DNA of 64,000 bases from Vallitalea guaymasensis (GCF_018141425.1 NZ_CP058561.1:1550001-1614000), one strand, 5' to 3'. Counted from the stretch's first letter, positions 34,966-45,082 are shown. The notes: generated from the letters alone by a model not told the origin. A program made the numbers and translations.

Positions 34966-36612
34966 ATGGACAATGCTATGTTTTGTTATCAATGCGAACA
35001 AACAGCAGGGGGTAAAGGTTGTACTAAAATGGGCATTTGCACCAAAGACCCGAATGTAGCTAAAATGCAGGACGTTCTAATTTTCCTATTAAAAGGCTTA
35101 GGTTACTATGCAACAAAATTAATTGAAGATGGACAGGTTATACCTAGAGAATTAGGAGAGTTTTGTACGGAGTGTGTATTCGCAACACTTACCAATGTTA
35201 ACTTTGCACCAGAAAGATTCGTTGAATATATCAAAAAAACCAATTACTACAAAAAAGACTTAATGAATAAAGCTTCAACTTCTGATGCACCTGAAGGAGC
35301 AGATTATATTGCTCCTGAAACAAAAGAAGAGATTCTCAGTATTCCCAATATGAAAAACTTAGGTGTTATGGACGACGAAGACTTAGATATGGATATTCGT
35401 TCTTTAAGAGAGTTGTTAATATATGGGATAAAAGGTATGGGAGCTTATTTTCATCATGCATACGTACTTGGAAAATATGATGCTGAAATAGCTAATTTCA
35501 TGTTTAAGGCTCTTAGTTCTACCCTTGATAGAGATTTAACCGTTGAAGATTATTTCAACCTTAACATGGAACTTGGCAAGACCAATTTCAAATGTATGGA
35601 GCTGCTAGATGCAGCAAATACTGGTGCTTTTGGTGATCCAGAACCCACTGAAATGCTCATAACCAAGAAAAAAGGACCTTTTATTGTAGTGTCAGGTCAT
35701 GATCTAAATGACTTAGGAGATTTACTTGAACAAACTGAAGGTAAAGGTATCAATATATATACCCATGGAGAAATGCTTCCTTGTAATGCTTATCCAGGAT
35801 TAAAGAAATACAAACATCTAATAGGAAATTTTGGTGGTGCTTGGCAAGATCAACAAAAAGAGTTTGATAATTTGCCTGGTGCAATATTAATGACAAGTAA
35901 TTGCTTAATGAAACCTAGAAAAAGTTATAAAGACAGGTTATTCACTTCAAGTATTGTTGGCTGGCCTGATGTAACCCACATACCTACTGTTGATGGTCAT
36001 AAGGATTTTACACCTGTTATAGAAAAAGCTTTAAAATTAGAAGGCTTCACTGCAGATGAACCAGAAAAAAGAATACCTATGGGATTTGCCAGAAACGCTG
36101 TCCTAAGTAATGCAGATACAATTGTTAATGCTGTCAAAGAGGGTAAAATAAGGCATTTCTTCTTGATTGGTGGCTGCGATGGAGCTAGACCTGGAAGAAA
36201 TTATTATACAGAATTTGCTGAAAAGACACCAAAAGATACTATTATATTAACTCTTGCATGTGGTAAATATAGATTCAACAAATTAGACCTTGGTTCTATA
36301 GGTCCATTCCCAAGGATACTGGATGTAGGTCAATGTAATGATGCTTATTCAGCTATTAAGATTGCTTTAGCTTTATCAGAAGCATTTGAATGTGATGTGA
36401 ATGATCTTCCATTGTCCTATATTATAACATGGTATGAACAAAAAGCGGTTGTGGTATTACTCACAATGTTATACCTTGGTTTGAAAGATATTTATCTTGG
36501 ACCTACATTACCTGCTTTCATAACTCCAAATATTCTTCAAGTATTGGTTGATAAATTCAATCTACAGTCTATCTCAACACCAGACCATGATTTACAAACC
36601 ATTCTTGGTTAA
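34966..36612 (+). CDS. hcp: Hydroxylamine reductase / hybrid-cluster protein
   Basis: The 548-residue protein begins with cysteines at 7, 10, 19 and 25 (CYQCEQT, then GC, then GIC), binding the N-terminal Fe-S cubane. Later segments VSGHDLNDLGDLLEQT, THGEMLPCNAYPGL, IGGCDGARPGRNYYTE and TLACGKYRFN hold the ligands of the hybrid 4Fe-2S-2O cluster. Hcp reduces hydroxylamine to ammonia in vitro and acts as a nitric oxide reductase and S-nitrosylase partner in vivo. No Hcr reductase gene is adjacent. TTTAGGAGGATG precedes the ATG. It is a single-gene unit ended by a bidirectional terminator. Confidence 0.96.
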   Translation: MDNAMFCYQCEQTAGGKGCTKMGICTKDPNVAKMQDVLIFLLKGLGYYATKLIEDGQVIPRELGEFCTECVFATLTNVNFAPERFVEYIKKTNYYKKDLMNKASTSDAPEGADYIAPETKEEILSIPNMKNLGVMDDEDLDMDIRSLRELLIYGIKGMGAYFHHAYVLGKYDAEIANFMFKALSSTLDRDLTVEDYFNLNMELGKTNFKCMELLDAANTGAFGDPEPTEMLITKKKGPFIVVSGHDLNDLGDLLEQTEGKGINIYTHGEMLPCNAYPGLKKYKHLIGNFGGAWQDQQKEFDNLPGAILMTSNCLMKPRKSYKDRLFTSSIVGWPDVTHIPTVDGHKDFTPVIEKALKLEGFTADEPEKRIPMGFARNAVLSNADTIVNAVKEGKIRHFFLIGGCDGARPGRNYYTEFAEKTPKDTIILTLACGKYRFNKLDLGSIGPFPRILDVGQCNDAYSAIKIALALSEAFECDVNDLPLSYIITWYEQKAVVVLLTMLYLGLKDIYLGPTLPAFITPNILQVLVDKFNLQSISTPDHDLQTILG

Positions 36613-36640
36613 GATAAGACAAGTTCATATTGCTCCAAAT

Positions 36641-36670
36641 ATAAAAGCACAGATTTCTCTGTGCTTTTAT
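36641..36670. terminator. Bidirectional terminator between hcp and Tyr/Arg-rich gene
   Basis: ATAAAAGCACAGA (36641-36653) pairs perfectly over 13 bp with TCTGTGCTTTTAT (36658-36670), leaving a 4-nt loop. Both strands have T-rich tails, so it serves both convergent genes. Confidence 0.88.
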
Positions 36671-36684
36671 ATTTTATTATCCTT

Positions 36685-36978
36685 CTATACATATATGATA
36701 TCTGAATAATTATCTTCTTCCATGCCATATAGTCTGCCTCTGCCTCTTCCTCTATATGGTCTGTAATAAGGTCTTCCATAATAGTAAGGTCTTCCATAAT
36801 AGTAAGGTCTTCCATAGTAATAAGGTCTTCTATAATATGGATATCTTACATAATAGGGGTTTCTTCTATAATAGTAGGGATATCTCCTGTATGAATATGG
36901 ATAATACCTAGGGTATCTGTATCGGTAAGGACGTCTGCCTCTGCCGAATCTGGTAGCTTCAATTTCTTCGTTAAACAT
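36685..36978 (-). CDS. Tyr/Arg/Pro-rich repeat protein, unrecognised
   Basis: The 97-residue protein is dominated by Tyr, Arg, Pro and Gly. Its centre contains tandem six-residue GRPYYY units (about residues 46-72), encoded by 18-bp DNA repeats at 36770-36841. It then has an RGRGRGR stretch and an acidic tail. There is no signal peptide or membrane segment. The low complexity suggests a structural or nucleic-acid-binding role. Tyr-rich spore coat proteins of clostridia look broadly similar, but this link is a guess. AGAAGGA precedes the ATG and a terminator follows, so it is probably a real monocistronic gene. Confidence 0.65.
   Translation of the reverse strand: MFNEEIEATRFGRGRRPYRYRYPRYYPYSYRRYPYYYRRNPYYVRYPYYRRPYYYGRPYYYGRPYYYGRPYYRPYRGRGRGRLYGMEEDNYSDIIYV
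36770..36841 (-). repeat. Tandem 18-bp coding repeat
   Basis: GGTCTTCCATAATAGTAA occurs as two identical head-to-tail units (36770-36787, 36788-36805). Two diverged units follow to 36841. They encode the GRPYYY units of the Tyr/Arg-rich protein, and their number may vary between strains. Confidence 0.85.
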
Positions 36979-37209
36979 ATATTATCCTTCTGCTTTTTTT
37001 ACTATTATATGCATTTGACATTACTAAAGTGAAAGAGCCTAACATATATACTAAAACATACAATAACTATTGTTAAATAAGTTTTTTGTTTTATAATTTA
37101 ATTAAATGATATTATTTATGTTATAGGCTTTTATTAAAAAGTATAATTTGATACAATACCAGTAACGATTATCTCTACGTTATAAAAAGTTATGAAAGGA
37201 TGTATGAAA

Positions 37210-38997
37210 ATGGCTGAAATTACAGTAAATGAACGTATAGAATTATTACGTCAAGAAATGAAGAAGGAAGGCTTATCTGCCTATATTATCCCCAGTGCTG
37301 ACCCCCATCAAAGCGAATACGTAGCTGAATACTACAAGAGCAGAGCTTACATATCAGGATTTACCGGTTCAGTAGGAACAGTTATCATTACTATGTCAGA
37401 AAGTTGTCTATGGACTGATGGCAGATATTTTATTCAGGCTGAAAAACAACTCAGTGATAGTGAAGTTGTTCTATATAAAATGCTTGAACCAGGTGTACCT
37501 ACATATCAGGAATGGTTGAAAGATAACATTAAGGCTGGTGAAAAAATAGGATTCGACCAGCGTTTATTCTCAGTGAATGACATGAAAATGCTTAAAAATG
37601 TAATAAATAATGATAAAATAGAGCTTGTAGGCAATATAGACCTTATATCAAATATATGGAAGAACAGACCAGCTCTACCTACTGACAAAGTTTTTTATCA
37701 TGATATAAAATATACAGGTTCAACAGCTGCTGAAAAAATTGATTCAATACGAAATGAAATGAAAAAGAAAGATTCAGAAATATATTTGATCAGCTCTCTC
37801 AATGATATTGCTTGGCTATTTAATATTAGAGGTAATGATATCATATACACCCCTATCCCATATGCTTATGGAATAATAACTTTGACCGAAGCTATTCTAT
37901 ATATACAACTTGATAAAGTTCCTGAAGATGTTCGAGCAATACTGGAAGAACAAAATATTGTCATAAAAGCTTATGAGGATATATTTGATGATATAAAAAT
38001 ATATACTAAGGATTTAACAGTTACCTATGACCCTACTAAGTTAAATTACGGTCTAAAGTCAATGATTGATTCTTCAAGCCGTATTGTAGAGACACTTGAA
38101 CCTACAGCTATTGTAAAAGCTAAACTTAATGATACTGAAATCATGAATTTGAAGGAATGTGAAATAAAAGATGGTGTTGCACTAGTAAAATTCTTGTATT
38201 GGTTAGAAAAAGCTGTTCCAAGTGGAGATATAACAGAAATTACTGCAGCAGAGAAATTAGCAAGTTTCAGAAAAGAAAATCCTCTATATATAGAAGATAG
38301 TTTTGCAACAATCCCAGCTTATCAAGAAAATGCGGCAATGATGCATTATAAACCTGATGTGGCAACTACCAAGACATTAAAACCAAAAGGATTTTTCTTA
38401 CTTGATTCCGGTGGACAATATCATGATGGTACTACTGATATAACCCGTACCATTGTTTTGGGTGATATAACAGAAGAAGAACGACATGATTATACTCTAG
38501 TTGTGAAGGCACATATTGCTCTTGCACGTCTAGTATTCTTACATGGTTCTACTGGTTCTAATCTTGATGTTATAGCAAGACAGCCTATTTGGCAAGAATA
38601 TATGGATTACAAGTGTGGAACTGGTCATTCAGTAGGTTTCTTATTAGGTGTACACGAAGGACCTGCTAGAATCCGTAAAGGATCTAGTGATGTAGTTATT
38701 GAAGAAGGAATGTATCTTACTAACGAGCCTGGTATCTACAAAGAAAATAAACATGGTATACGTATAGAAAACTCTATACTAGTCAAAGAAGTAATGAATA
38801 ATTCTGATGGCCGTTTTATGGCATTTGACACAATATCCTATTGTCCTATAGACTTAAAAGGTATTGATGTTACAATACTTACCTGTGATGAAAAAGATTG
38901 GCTAAACAACTACCACCAGGAAGTGTATAATAAGCTTTCTCCTCATCTTAACGAAGATGAGTGCTTATGGCTTCAATCTCAGACAAAGAGTATATAA
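37210..38997 (+). CDS. pepP: Xaa-Pro aminopeptidase (M24B), long form
   Basis: The 595-residue protein has two N-terminal creatinase-like domains (about 1-300) and a C-terminal pita-bread M24 domain. Metal ligands are visible: LLDSGGQYHDGTTDITR (two Asp), GTGHSVGFLLGVHEGP (His), LTNEPGIY (Glu) and GIRIENSI (Glu). The size matches the eukaryotic-like long aminopeptidase P found in many Firmicutes, which removes the residue before proline in peptides. The start at 37210 is 9 nt after AAAGGA; two upstream in-frame ATGs are too close to that site. It is monocistronic, ended by the terminator at 39029-39063. Confidence 0.93.
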   Translation: MAEITVNERIELLRQEMKKEGLSAYIIPSADPHQSEYVAEYYKSRAYISGFTGSVGTVIITMSESCLWTDGRYFIQAEKQLSDSEVVLYKMLEPGVPTYQEWLKDNIKAGEKIGFDQRLFSVNDMKMLKNVINNDKIELVGNIDLISNIWKNRPALPTDKVFYHDIKYTGSTAAEKIDSIRNEMKKKDSEIYLISSLNDIAWLFNIRGNDIIYTPIPYAYGIITLTEAILYIQLDKVPEDVRAILEEQNIVIKAYEDIFDDIKIYTKDLTVTYDPTKLNYGLKSMIDSSSRIVETLEPTAIVKAKLNDTEIMNLKECEIKDGVALVKFLYWLEKAVPSGDITEITAAEKLASFRKENPLYIEDSFATIPAYQENAAMMHYKPDVATTKTLKPKGFFLLDSGGQYHDGTTDITRTIVLGDITEEERHDYTLVVKAHIALARLVFLHGSTGSNLDVIARQPIWQEYMDYKCGTGHSVGFLLGVHEGPARIRKGSSDVVIEEGMYLTNEPGIYKENKHGIRIENSILVKEVMNNSDGRFMAFDTISYCPIDLKGIDVTILTCDEKDWLNNYHQEVYNKLSPHLNEDECLWLQSQTKSI

Positions 38998-39028
38998 TAT
39001 ATATGGTATGATTACAACAACCTTATCC

Positions 39029-39063
39029 ACTAGACTAAAGCCTAGCTTTAGTCTAGTTTTTTT
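39029..39063 (+). terminator. Terminator after pepP, overlapping the yibE/F-like gene end
   Basis: ACTAGACTAAAGC (39029-39041) pairs perfectly over 13 bp with GCTTTAGTCTAGT (39045-39057), followed by a T-tract to 39063. The stem overlaps the last codons of the convergent gene. Confidence 0.88.
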
Positions 39064-40178
39064 ATTACCTTTGTCCCCATTAAAATACCTGCGATAATTG
39101 CTGTTATTGGTGCTACTATTACTAACCCAATACTTCCGATCAGTGTTCTCATTATCTCTGCTGATATTATTTTCATGTTTATGATTCTTGTAAAGCTTGA
39201 ATCCCTTATCTGAAATAGCATAAGTAATGTTAGGTAACCCCCAGAGTATGCAAGAAGTAATGTGGTTGTCATTGTACCTATTACGTCTCTGCCTACATTG
39301 AATCCTGATTTTATAAGTTCTCTTTGGGTAATATTCTTTTTTTTGTTTTTTATCTCCTGGCAGGCTGAAGATACATCCATCGCTATATCCATTGCAGCTC
39401 CTGAAGACCCTATTATAATGGCTACATAAAAAATATATTTCATATTAAGGTCAAAATATCCACTGAATACAATTGTTTCTGCATATGGAGATGTCATTCC
39501 CATTAATCCTAATTTATCCCCAACTACCATAGTCAGTACTAGAGTTATCAACAAACCTGATAAAGTACCTAAGAATGCTGATATACCCTTTTTATTGAAT
39601 CCTGCTACTGTGAATAATATAATGGCAGATAAAGCGAAAAGAGTTATAAAGGCTATTATCAATGGATTTTTTCCTTGTAATAGATTAGGTATCAAAAATT
39701 TCCATAATATGAACATAGTACATATAAATGAAAGTAAGGCTTTAACTCCAATACTTCTAGCATATATAATTAGTAAAATCACAAATACCAAAAAGATGAA
39801 TCCTAGATAATTCTGTCTATATAGATCCACAGCTTTTGCATCAATGATTTTATCATTTTCCGTCTTGACTGCAATAATGATTATGTCACCAATCTTATAA
39901 TAGTTATCATAATCCAGTTTACCTACAAGCTGATTTTCTACATCTATGGTCTCACCTTTATAGTTACTATTCCCTGCAATAACCTTCAATTCTTGAAACC
40001 CAATTGCTGAAACACCTGCTTTTACAACATTACTATCATCTACTTCAATAACTTTGGCTTTTATTTCTCTAACATTCTTATTATACTTGTCTGAGGATTT
40101 ATTGGATTGGATGAAAAGCAGAAATATAATTATGCATAATATACCGTATATAAATGATACTCTAATTTTTTTATTCAT
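39048..40178 (-). CDS. YibE/F-family membrane protein
   Basis: The 376-residue protein has one N-terminal helix. An extracytoplasmic domain of about 90 residues follows (VREIKAKVIEVDD, then KIGDIIIIAV), then about seven further helices. The central segment IIIGSSGAAMDIAMDVSSACQEI is the YibE/F family signature. The family is widespread in Firmicutes and its role is not established; transport has been suggested. AAAGGAG precedes the ATG. It is not clearly cotranscribed with the alkaline phosphatase, which lies 115 nt upstream in the same direction with an imperfect hairpin between. Confidence 0.85.
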   Translation of the reverse strand: MNKKIRVSFIYGILCIIIFLLFIQSNKSSDKYNKNVREIKAKVIEVDDSNVVKAGVSAIGFQELKVIAGNSNYKGETIDVENQLVGKLDYDNYYKIGDIIIIAVKTENDKIIDAKAVDLYRQNYLGFIFLVFVILLIIYARSIGVKALLSFICTMFILWKFLIPNLLQGKNPLIIAFITLFALSAIILFTVAGFNKKGISAFLGTLSGLLITLVLTMVVGDKLGLMGMTSPYAETIVFSGYFDLNMKYIFYVAIIIGSSGAAMDIAMDVSSACQEIKNKKKNITQRELIKSGFNVGRDVIGTMTTTLLLAYSGGYLTLLMLFQIRDSSFTRIINMKIISAEIMRTLIGSIGLVIVAPITAIIAGILMGTKVIKKLD

Positions 40179-40218
40179 TATTATAACTCCTTTATGTCTC
40201 TCTGAAACTATATAAATT

Positions 40219-40261
40219 AAGGAACTGTTAATAATGCTCTTGTCATTATTCAGCCCCTTAA
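40219..40261 (-). terminator. Imperfect terminator after alkaline phosphatase
   Basis: On the minus strand TTAAGG, a bulged section and AATAATG pair with CATTATT and CCTTAA further on, forming a long imperfect hairpin. A short U-rich tail follows. It lies 30 nt beyond the phosphatase stop. Confidence 0.45.
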
Positions 40262-40293
40262 TGTAAGAAATACTGTGTAGTATTTAGATTAGG

Positions 40294-41769
40294 TTAATTT
40301 AATTCTAATCCTGCTATTTTTGCAGTAATTTCAGCTATGGTTGTATTATCCATAAAACCATTATAATTCTCTGCTCCCACACCAATAGCTGACATAGGTA
40401 TTTGAGTTGCTGTATGTGCATAAGATGTCCAATAAATACCAGCTCGCTCTGATAATACATGTGTTACTGCCATTGCTGCTTCATCGTATTTATAAGCATT
40501 GCCAGGATCAATTATCTCTTTATCTACCATGTCCATTCCTTTATCAATAATAGCTTTTTCTTCATCTGATAACTCAGTCAAACCAAATTTCTCACCAATC
40601 AAATTGTAATATTCTTTTCTATCACCAGTATAACTGCCTTGAAATTCTTCTATTGACATTATTGCTTTTTCAAGCTCTTGAAGATTCAAGAAATAATCAG
40701 TATTAACGCCCATTCCAAGACCACCTGTCTCATGGTCGCCAACAACGATAATCAACGTGTCTTGTGGATGTTTTTTATAGAATTCATATGCTTCCTCTAC
40801 TGCTTTATCAAAAGCAAGCGTATCCATAATAGTTCCTGATGGGTCATTTGGGTGACAGGCATGGTCAATACGTCCACCTTCAATCATAAAGAAGAATCCA
40901 TCTTCATCTTTTGATAATAAGTCTATACCTTTGCTAGTAATCTCTGCTAATGTTGGTACATGATATTTATCATTATTTTCATCATCTATTGTGTATGGTA
41001 AATGTGAAGCTGTGAATAGATTAAGGTATTTATCACCTTTTTTAAATACATCATTCCTAAACTCTTCTGCTCCTTTTACTCCGTATCTTACTGTGTATCC
41101 TTCATTTCTGAAATCTGCTAGTACATTTTTGTCATCTTTACGTTTTGAATAGATTTTTCCACCGAATGCATCTGTTTGATTATCTGTAAAGTCCATAGGT
41201 AAGAAATGTCTTACTCCACCACCAACAATATAATCAACTCCACTATCCAAAAAATCAACTGCTATGTCATTTTCGTTACCTCTGCTCTCATTATGTGATG
41301 CAAAAACAGCAGGTGTTGCATGAGTTATACGTGTTGTTGATGCTAATCCAGTTGCCATGCCTTTTTCTTCTGCACTCTCTATAAGAGTTTTTAAGTTATT
41401 TCCCTCAACATCTTTTGATATTACCCCGTTATTAGTTTTATGACCAGTAGCAAGTGCTGTACCTGCAGCTGCTGAATCAGTTATTAATGTATTAAGGGAA
41501 TGTGTTGTGTTTATGGCTGAATGAGGAAATGTATTCATTACAAGTTTCTTGTCTTTATCCCCTGATATCTCTTGTAGATAGTACTCTGATATCTGTCTTT
41601 GAGAAGTACCCATTCCGTCTCCAATAAAATAAAATATGTACTTTGGTGTTTTCACGCTTGTGTTAGCTAATACAGTGCTATTTACTGCTTTTAATATGTC
41701 ATTTGATTGTAGGGATAATGATAATATCATCATAGTCATTAAAGCAATACCTATAATTTTCTTTTTCAT
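40294..41769 (-). CDS. phoA: Alkaline phosphatase, exported
   Basis: The 491-residue protein has an N-terminal signal sequence (KKKIIGIALMTMMILSLSLQ). The alkaline phosphatase core follows: YFIGDGMGTSQRQ (metal Asp), ITDSAAAGTALATGHKT (nucleophile Ser) and FFMIEGGRIDHACHPND. IIVVGDHETGGLG supplies zinc ligands. It hydrolyses phosphate monoesters outside the cell. GGAGGCAG precedes the ATG. No Pho-box could be assigned with confidence. Confidence 0.95.
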   Translation of the reverse strand: MKKKIIGIALMTMMILSLSLQSNDILKAVNSTVLANTSVKTPKYIFYFIGDGMGTSQRQISEYYLQEISGDKDKKLVMNTFPHSAINTTHSLNTLITDSAAAGTALATGHKTNNGVISKDVEGNNLKTLIESAEEKGMATGLASTTRITHATPAVFASHNESRGNENDIAVDFLDSGVDYIVGGGVRHFLPMDFTDNQTDAFGGKIYSKRKDDKNVLADFRNEGYTVRYGVKGAEEFRNDVFKKGDKYLNLFTASHLPYTIDDENNDKYHVPTLAEITSKGIDLLSKDEDGFFFMIEGGRIDHACHPNDPSGTIMDTLAFDKAVEEAYEFYKKHPQDTLIIVVGDHETGGLGMGVNTDYFLNLQELEKAIMSIEEFQGSYTGDRKEYYNLIGEKFGLTELSDEEKAIIDKGMDMVDKEIIDPGNAYKYDEAAMAVTHVLSERAGIYWTSYAHTATQIPMSAIGVGAENYNGFMDNTTIAEITAKIAGLELN

Positions 41770-41863
41770 TAATTCTGCCTCCTTGGTTTATTTACTATAT
41801 TAATGTAACTTATCAGTATAAAGTTATTATTATATAGTTGTTAAATGAATGTAAAATTATGGT

Positions 41864-41886
41864 ATAAAAAAAGAGGCTATGCCTCA
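41864..41886 (-). terminator. Terminator of the lanthipeptide operon
   Basis: On the minus strand GAGGC-ATA-GCCTC (41873-41885) is followed by seven T. It lies 17 nt after the lanC stop codon. Confidence 0.75.
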
Positions 41887-41902
41887 TCTTCATCTAAAAT
41901 TA

Positions 41903-43240
41903 TCACCTTATCAAAAATATTAAATCCCAATCTGTATCCTGTTCCTGTATCAATCCTATTAATACTGTAAATACTCCAGCTGCTCCATCTAGTAATCCAG
42001 CTATATCCTGCTTATCTGAAGATTCTTTTTCCTGATATCCATAAAGCTCTTCTGGATTCCATAAATTCAGTACTTGTTCTAATAACTTATCCCGTAATTC
42101 TCCAATAATTTTATCTCCACTTTCAGAGTACATTCTCTGTACCATTTGAAGTAATCCTGCTCTCCCGTGACAAAATGTATCAGATTCTATATTCCATTTA
42201 CTCTTTGGTCTCATGGCAGTCCCTCTGAATGTTTCTAGTGCCACACTCTTCCATTCTTCGTTGTTAACTGCAATGCCGCTTAACCAAAGTGCACGTGCAA
42301 TTCCAGGACCTCCATAGCACCAAGCTTCTCTTGGAACAACATTTCTTGATTTACCTTTCTTATTCTCTTCCCATGAGATTCTAGCTGGCCAAAGTGGTCC
42401 ATATTCATCATTTTCTTTCCACTTTATAATCCAGTTAGCAATCTTATGTATAGCTTCACGCTGACCAGATACTTCTACTCCCTTCATCAAAGCTATGGAC
42501 ATCAAAGCAAGAACACCAGGTATACCATGTGACATTCCACAGTTGAAGTGACCATTGGGATATTCTTTACTATCATATCCAGTACATCTATCAGACGATA
42601 CATACCAGCCAGGTACAACTAATCCTTTATGCTCTTTATCTGCACATAACTTCACCAGATATTCAAGAATCTGTTCCATTGCCAGTCTCATCTCTTTTTC
42701 CTCTATGAAACAAAGTACATAGCGCCCAATACCGCTCAACCCTTGAATAACATCAAACTCTTTTAGAGAAATACCTTGTTTTAGTCTTGATTCCATATAC
42801 TGCATCATACTAGGAAATGACTTTATGAAAAATGAATTCAATTCTTTTATGAAGGTCTCATATCTGGTTCCATCTCGTGATAATGCTCTTGCTGCTATTA
42901 TTACACCACCAATACCAGTCCAAAGACTAAATTCTCTGATCCCCTCTTTCATGATTACTCTCTGTATCTTTTGTAAGTAGGGATGTCCAATACTATCCCA
43001 TCCCCCTTGGGGATACGCCCTATCCAAAGCTCCAAACATCACACAAAAACCACTATACCCTCTAGCTAAATCAATAGGTGACCAAGGTATGTAATCTTTT
43101 CCAGATTCTTTACGTATGTTAATTAATTCAAGCATATCCTTTTGAATCTGCTCTGGATTAACTAATCTATGTGCTCCATCATCAACAATCCGTTGTATCT
43201 TATTACGAATTTCTTCATCTGTCACCTGAGACCATTTCAT
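41903..43240 (-). CDS. lanC: LanC lanthipeptide cyclase
   Basis: The 445-residue enzyme catalyses addition of Cys thiols to dehydrated Ser/Thr, forming thioether rings. The family's zinc ligands are present: Cys308 in AWCYGGPG, and Cys357 with His358 in FCHGRAG. The active-site His238 lies in NCGMSHGIPG. The start at 43240 follows AGGAGG by 9 nt; a 21-residue upstream extension in frame is unsupported. It is the last gene of the operon and overlaps the transporter gene by 26 nt. All key residues are intact, so the enzyme should be functional. Confidence 0.95.
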   Translation of the reverse strand: MKWSQVTDEEIRNKIQRIVDDGAHRLVNPEQIQKDMLELINIRKESGKDYIPWSPIDLARGYSGFCVMFGALDRAYPQGGWDSIGHPYLQKIQRVIMKEGIREFSLWTGIGGVIIAARALSRDGTRYETFIKELNSFFIKSFPSMMQYMESRLKQGISLKEFDVIQGLSGIGRYVLCFIEEKEMRLAMEQILEYLVKLCADKEHKGLVVPGWYVSSDRCTGYDSKEYPNGHFNCGMSHGIPGVLALMSIALMKGVEVSGQREAIHKIANWIIKWKENDEYGPLWPARISWEENKKGKSRNVVPREAWCYGGPGIARALWLSGIAVNNEEWKSVALETFRGTAMRPKSKWNIESDTFCHGRAGLLQMVQRMYSESGDKIIGELRDKLLEQVLNLWNPEELYGYQEKESSDKQDIAGLLDGAAGVFTVLIGLIQEQDTDWDLIFLIR

Positions 43241-45077
43241 ATTGTACTTCCTCCTTATCATTATCACTATATGCAGATAGCTGCATTTTATATAGATAAG
43301 CATACATACTGTCTTTTTTCATCAATTCAATATGGCTTCCTTGTTCAACAACCTCTCCCTGATCCATCATGATTATATGGTCTGCATACTTTATTGAGGT
43401 ATATCGATGTGAAATGAATATACCTATATGCTGGTGAATCAGTTCTCTGAATTTCTCAAACACTTGGAGTTCAGATTCTGGGTCTAACATGGAACTAGGT
43501 TCATCAAGTATATACAAATCAGCCTTACGCATAAATGCACGGGCAATCGCAACCCTCTGCCATTGTCCTCCAGATAATTGACTACCCTGATCGAACAACC
43601 TTCCAATCTGGGTATCCAATCCATGTGGTAACTGATCTACCAAATCATCTATTCCAGCTCTTCTTGCTGATTCTAACAATTCGTCATCACGTTCAAGTCT
43701 ATTGACATTACCAAATCCTATGTTGTGCCTCATATTAAGTTCATACTGAACAAAGTCCTGACAAACTACAGCCATATGATTGCGTAATGCTTCTTGATTA
43801 AATGAACGTATGGATATTCCATTAATAAGGATGTCACCTTTGAAATCATCATATAATCCAGTTAATATCTTCATGAGTGTAGTTTTACCTGAACCGTTTC
43901 GTCCAACGATTGCCATTGTTTCTCCACGCTTCAACTTGAAACTTACATTATTAAGAGCATATCTATTAGTATCTGGATACATGAAAGATACATTTTTAAA
44001 CTCAACGGTCTCAATTTCCATTATATCAGTACGTTTACCTTTATCATTCTTACTGACTTTCAAGTCCAAGAATATAAATAGCTGTTTTAGAAAAAGGTTA
44101 TGTTGACATAATGAAAGTATCCCAGATATAAGTGCTTGTGAGTTACTCTGTGTCATAGTTATAGTCTGAGTCAATGCCACTACAGTTCCGATTTCTATCT
44201 CCCTAAGAAATGCAGACCTAAGTACAACTACCATCATTAATACGTTAGCAATAACGTTAATAACTTGAAATATAATTCCTGTACTCAACCTTTTTTTGGC
44301 AATTTTCTTATCTTCTTTATAGAAGCTTTTGAATAGACCATTGTAACATCTTTGAAGATATTTCCCTAGTTGATACAGTTTCACTTCTTTGAAGTTCTTA
44401 TCGTTTGTCATTAGATAAGAATAATACCACGCCTTCCTCATCTTAGGTATACGATTATACTGTACTAGAAACTCTTGCTGTCCTATACGAAGAAAAGAAT
44501 AAAATGATGTAAATGGTATAATAAGCAATATAAAAGCCATCCACCATCTGAAAATTATCAGCATTCCTGCCGCAGAGATAAGTGTTACAATACCGCTTAT
44601 TAATGACATCATCTGCTGCATAATCTGATATGGACGATGACCTGCTTCATTTTGAGCAAGCTTCAAAGCATCTTGAACTTCCGAGTTCTCAAAATCCTTC
44701 AATGATAATGATACTGATTTTTCCATTATTAGCTTATTTATTCTATTCATCAAAAGGACTTTGAATAAGCTCTCTATATAACTCTGAATCAGATTCAGCA
44801 ACTGACTTAACAGTGTAAATGCAACTAGTATGGCAAATGCCTTAAGGATTACATTAAAGCCTTCGGTCCATGAATAAGTAATGGAGTTAATCAAGTCTTT
44901 GGTCAATATCAAAACAATGATTGGTGAAATACCATGAAATAGATTCAAAATCATTATTGCAATCAAACTTTTTGCATCTGTAGCCCATAACAGCCCCATG
45001 ATACGAGGCCAATACCTAAACGATTTTAATATATTAGCTATAGACATTACACTTGAATCCTCTCTATCTACCGCCAT
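43215..45077 (-). CDS. lanT: Lanthipeptide ABC exporter without peptidase domain
   Basis: The protein of about 620 residues has six N-terminal transmembrane helices (about 30-320). A C-terminal ATPase domain follows: Walker A VGRNGSGKTT, signature QLSGGQWQRVAIARAF, Walker B LYILDEPSSMLDP. There is no N-terminal C39 peptidase domain, as in NisT/SpaT, so it exports the modified peptide with the leader still attached. The start at 45077 was chosen because AGGAGGTG lies 6-7 nt upstream; a GTG three codons earlier overlaps that site. It starts 5 nt after the lanB stop region and overlaps lanC. Export of the LanA peptide is inferred from the operon. Confidence 0.92.
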   Translation of the reverse strand: MAVDREDSSVMSIANILKSFRYWPRIMGLLWATDAKSLIAIMILNLFHGISPIIVLILTKDLINSITYSWTEGFNVILKAFAILVAFTLLSQLLNLIQSYIESLFKVLLMNRINKLIMEKSVSLSLKDFENSEVQDALKLAQNEAGHRPYQIMQQMMSLISGIVTLISAAGMLIIFRWWMAFILLIIPFTSFYSFLRIGQQEFLVQYNRIPKMRKAWYYSYLMTNDKNFKEVKLYQLGKYLQRCYNGLFKSFYKEDKKIAKKRLSTGIIFQVINVIANVLMMVVVLRSAFLREIEIGTVVALTQTITMTQSNSQALISGILSLCQHNLFLKQLFIFLDLKVSKNDKGKRTDIMEIETVEFKNVSFMYPDTNRYALNNVSFKLKRGETMAIVGRNGSGKTTLMKILTGLYDDFKGDILINGISIRSFNQEALRNHMAVVCQDFVQYELNMRHNIGFGNVNRLERDDELLESARRAGIDDLVDQLPHGLDTQIGRLFDQGSQLSGGQWQRVAIARAFMRKADLYILDEPSSMLDPESELQVFEKFRELIHQHIGIFISHRYTSIKYADHIIMMDQGEVVEQGSHIELMKKDSMYAYLYKMQLSAYSDNDKEEVQYEMVSGDR

Positions 45078-45082
45078 TATGT

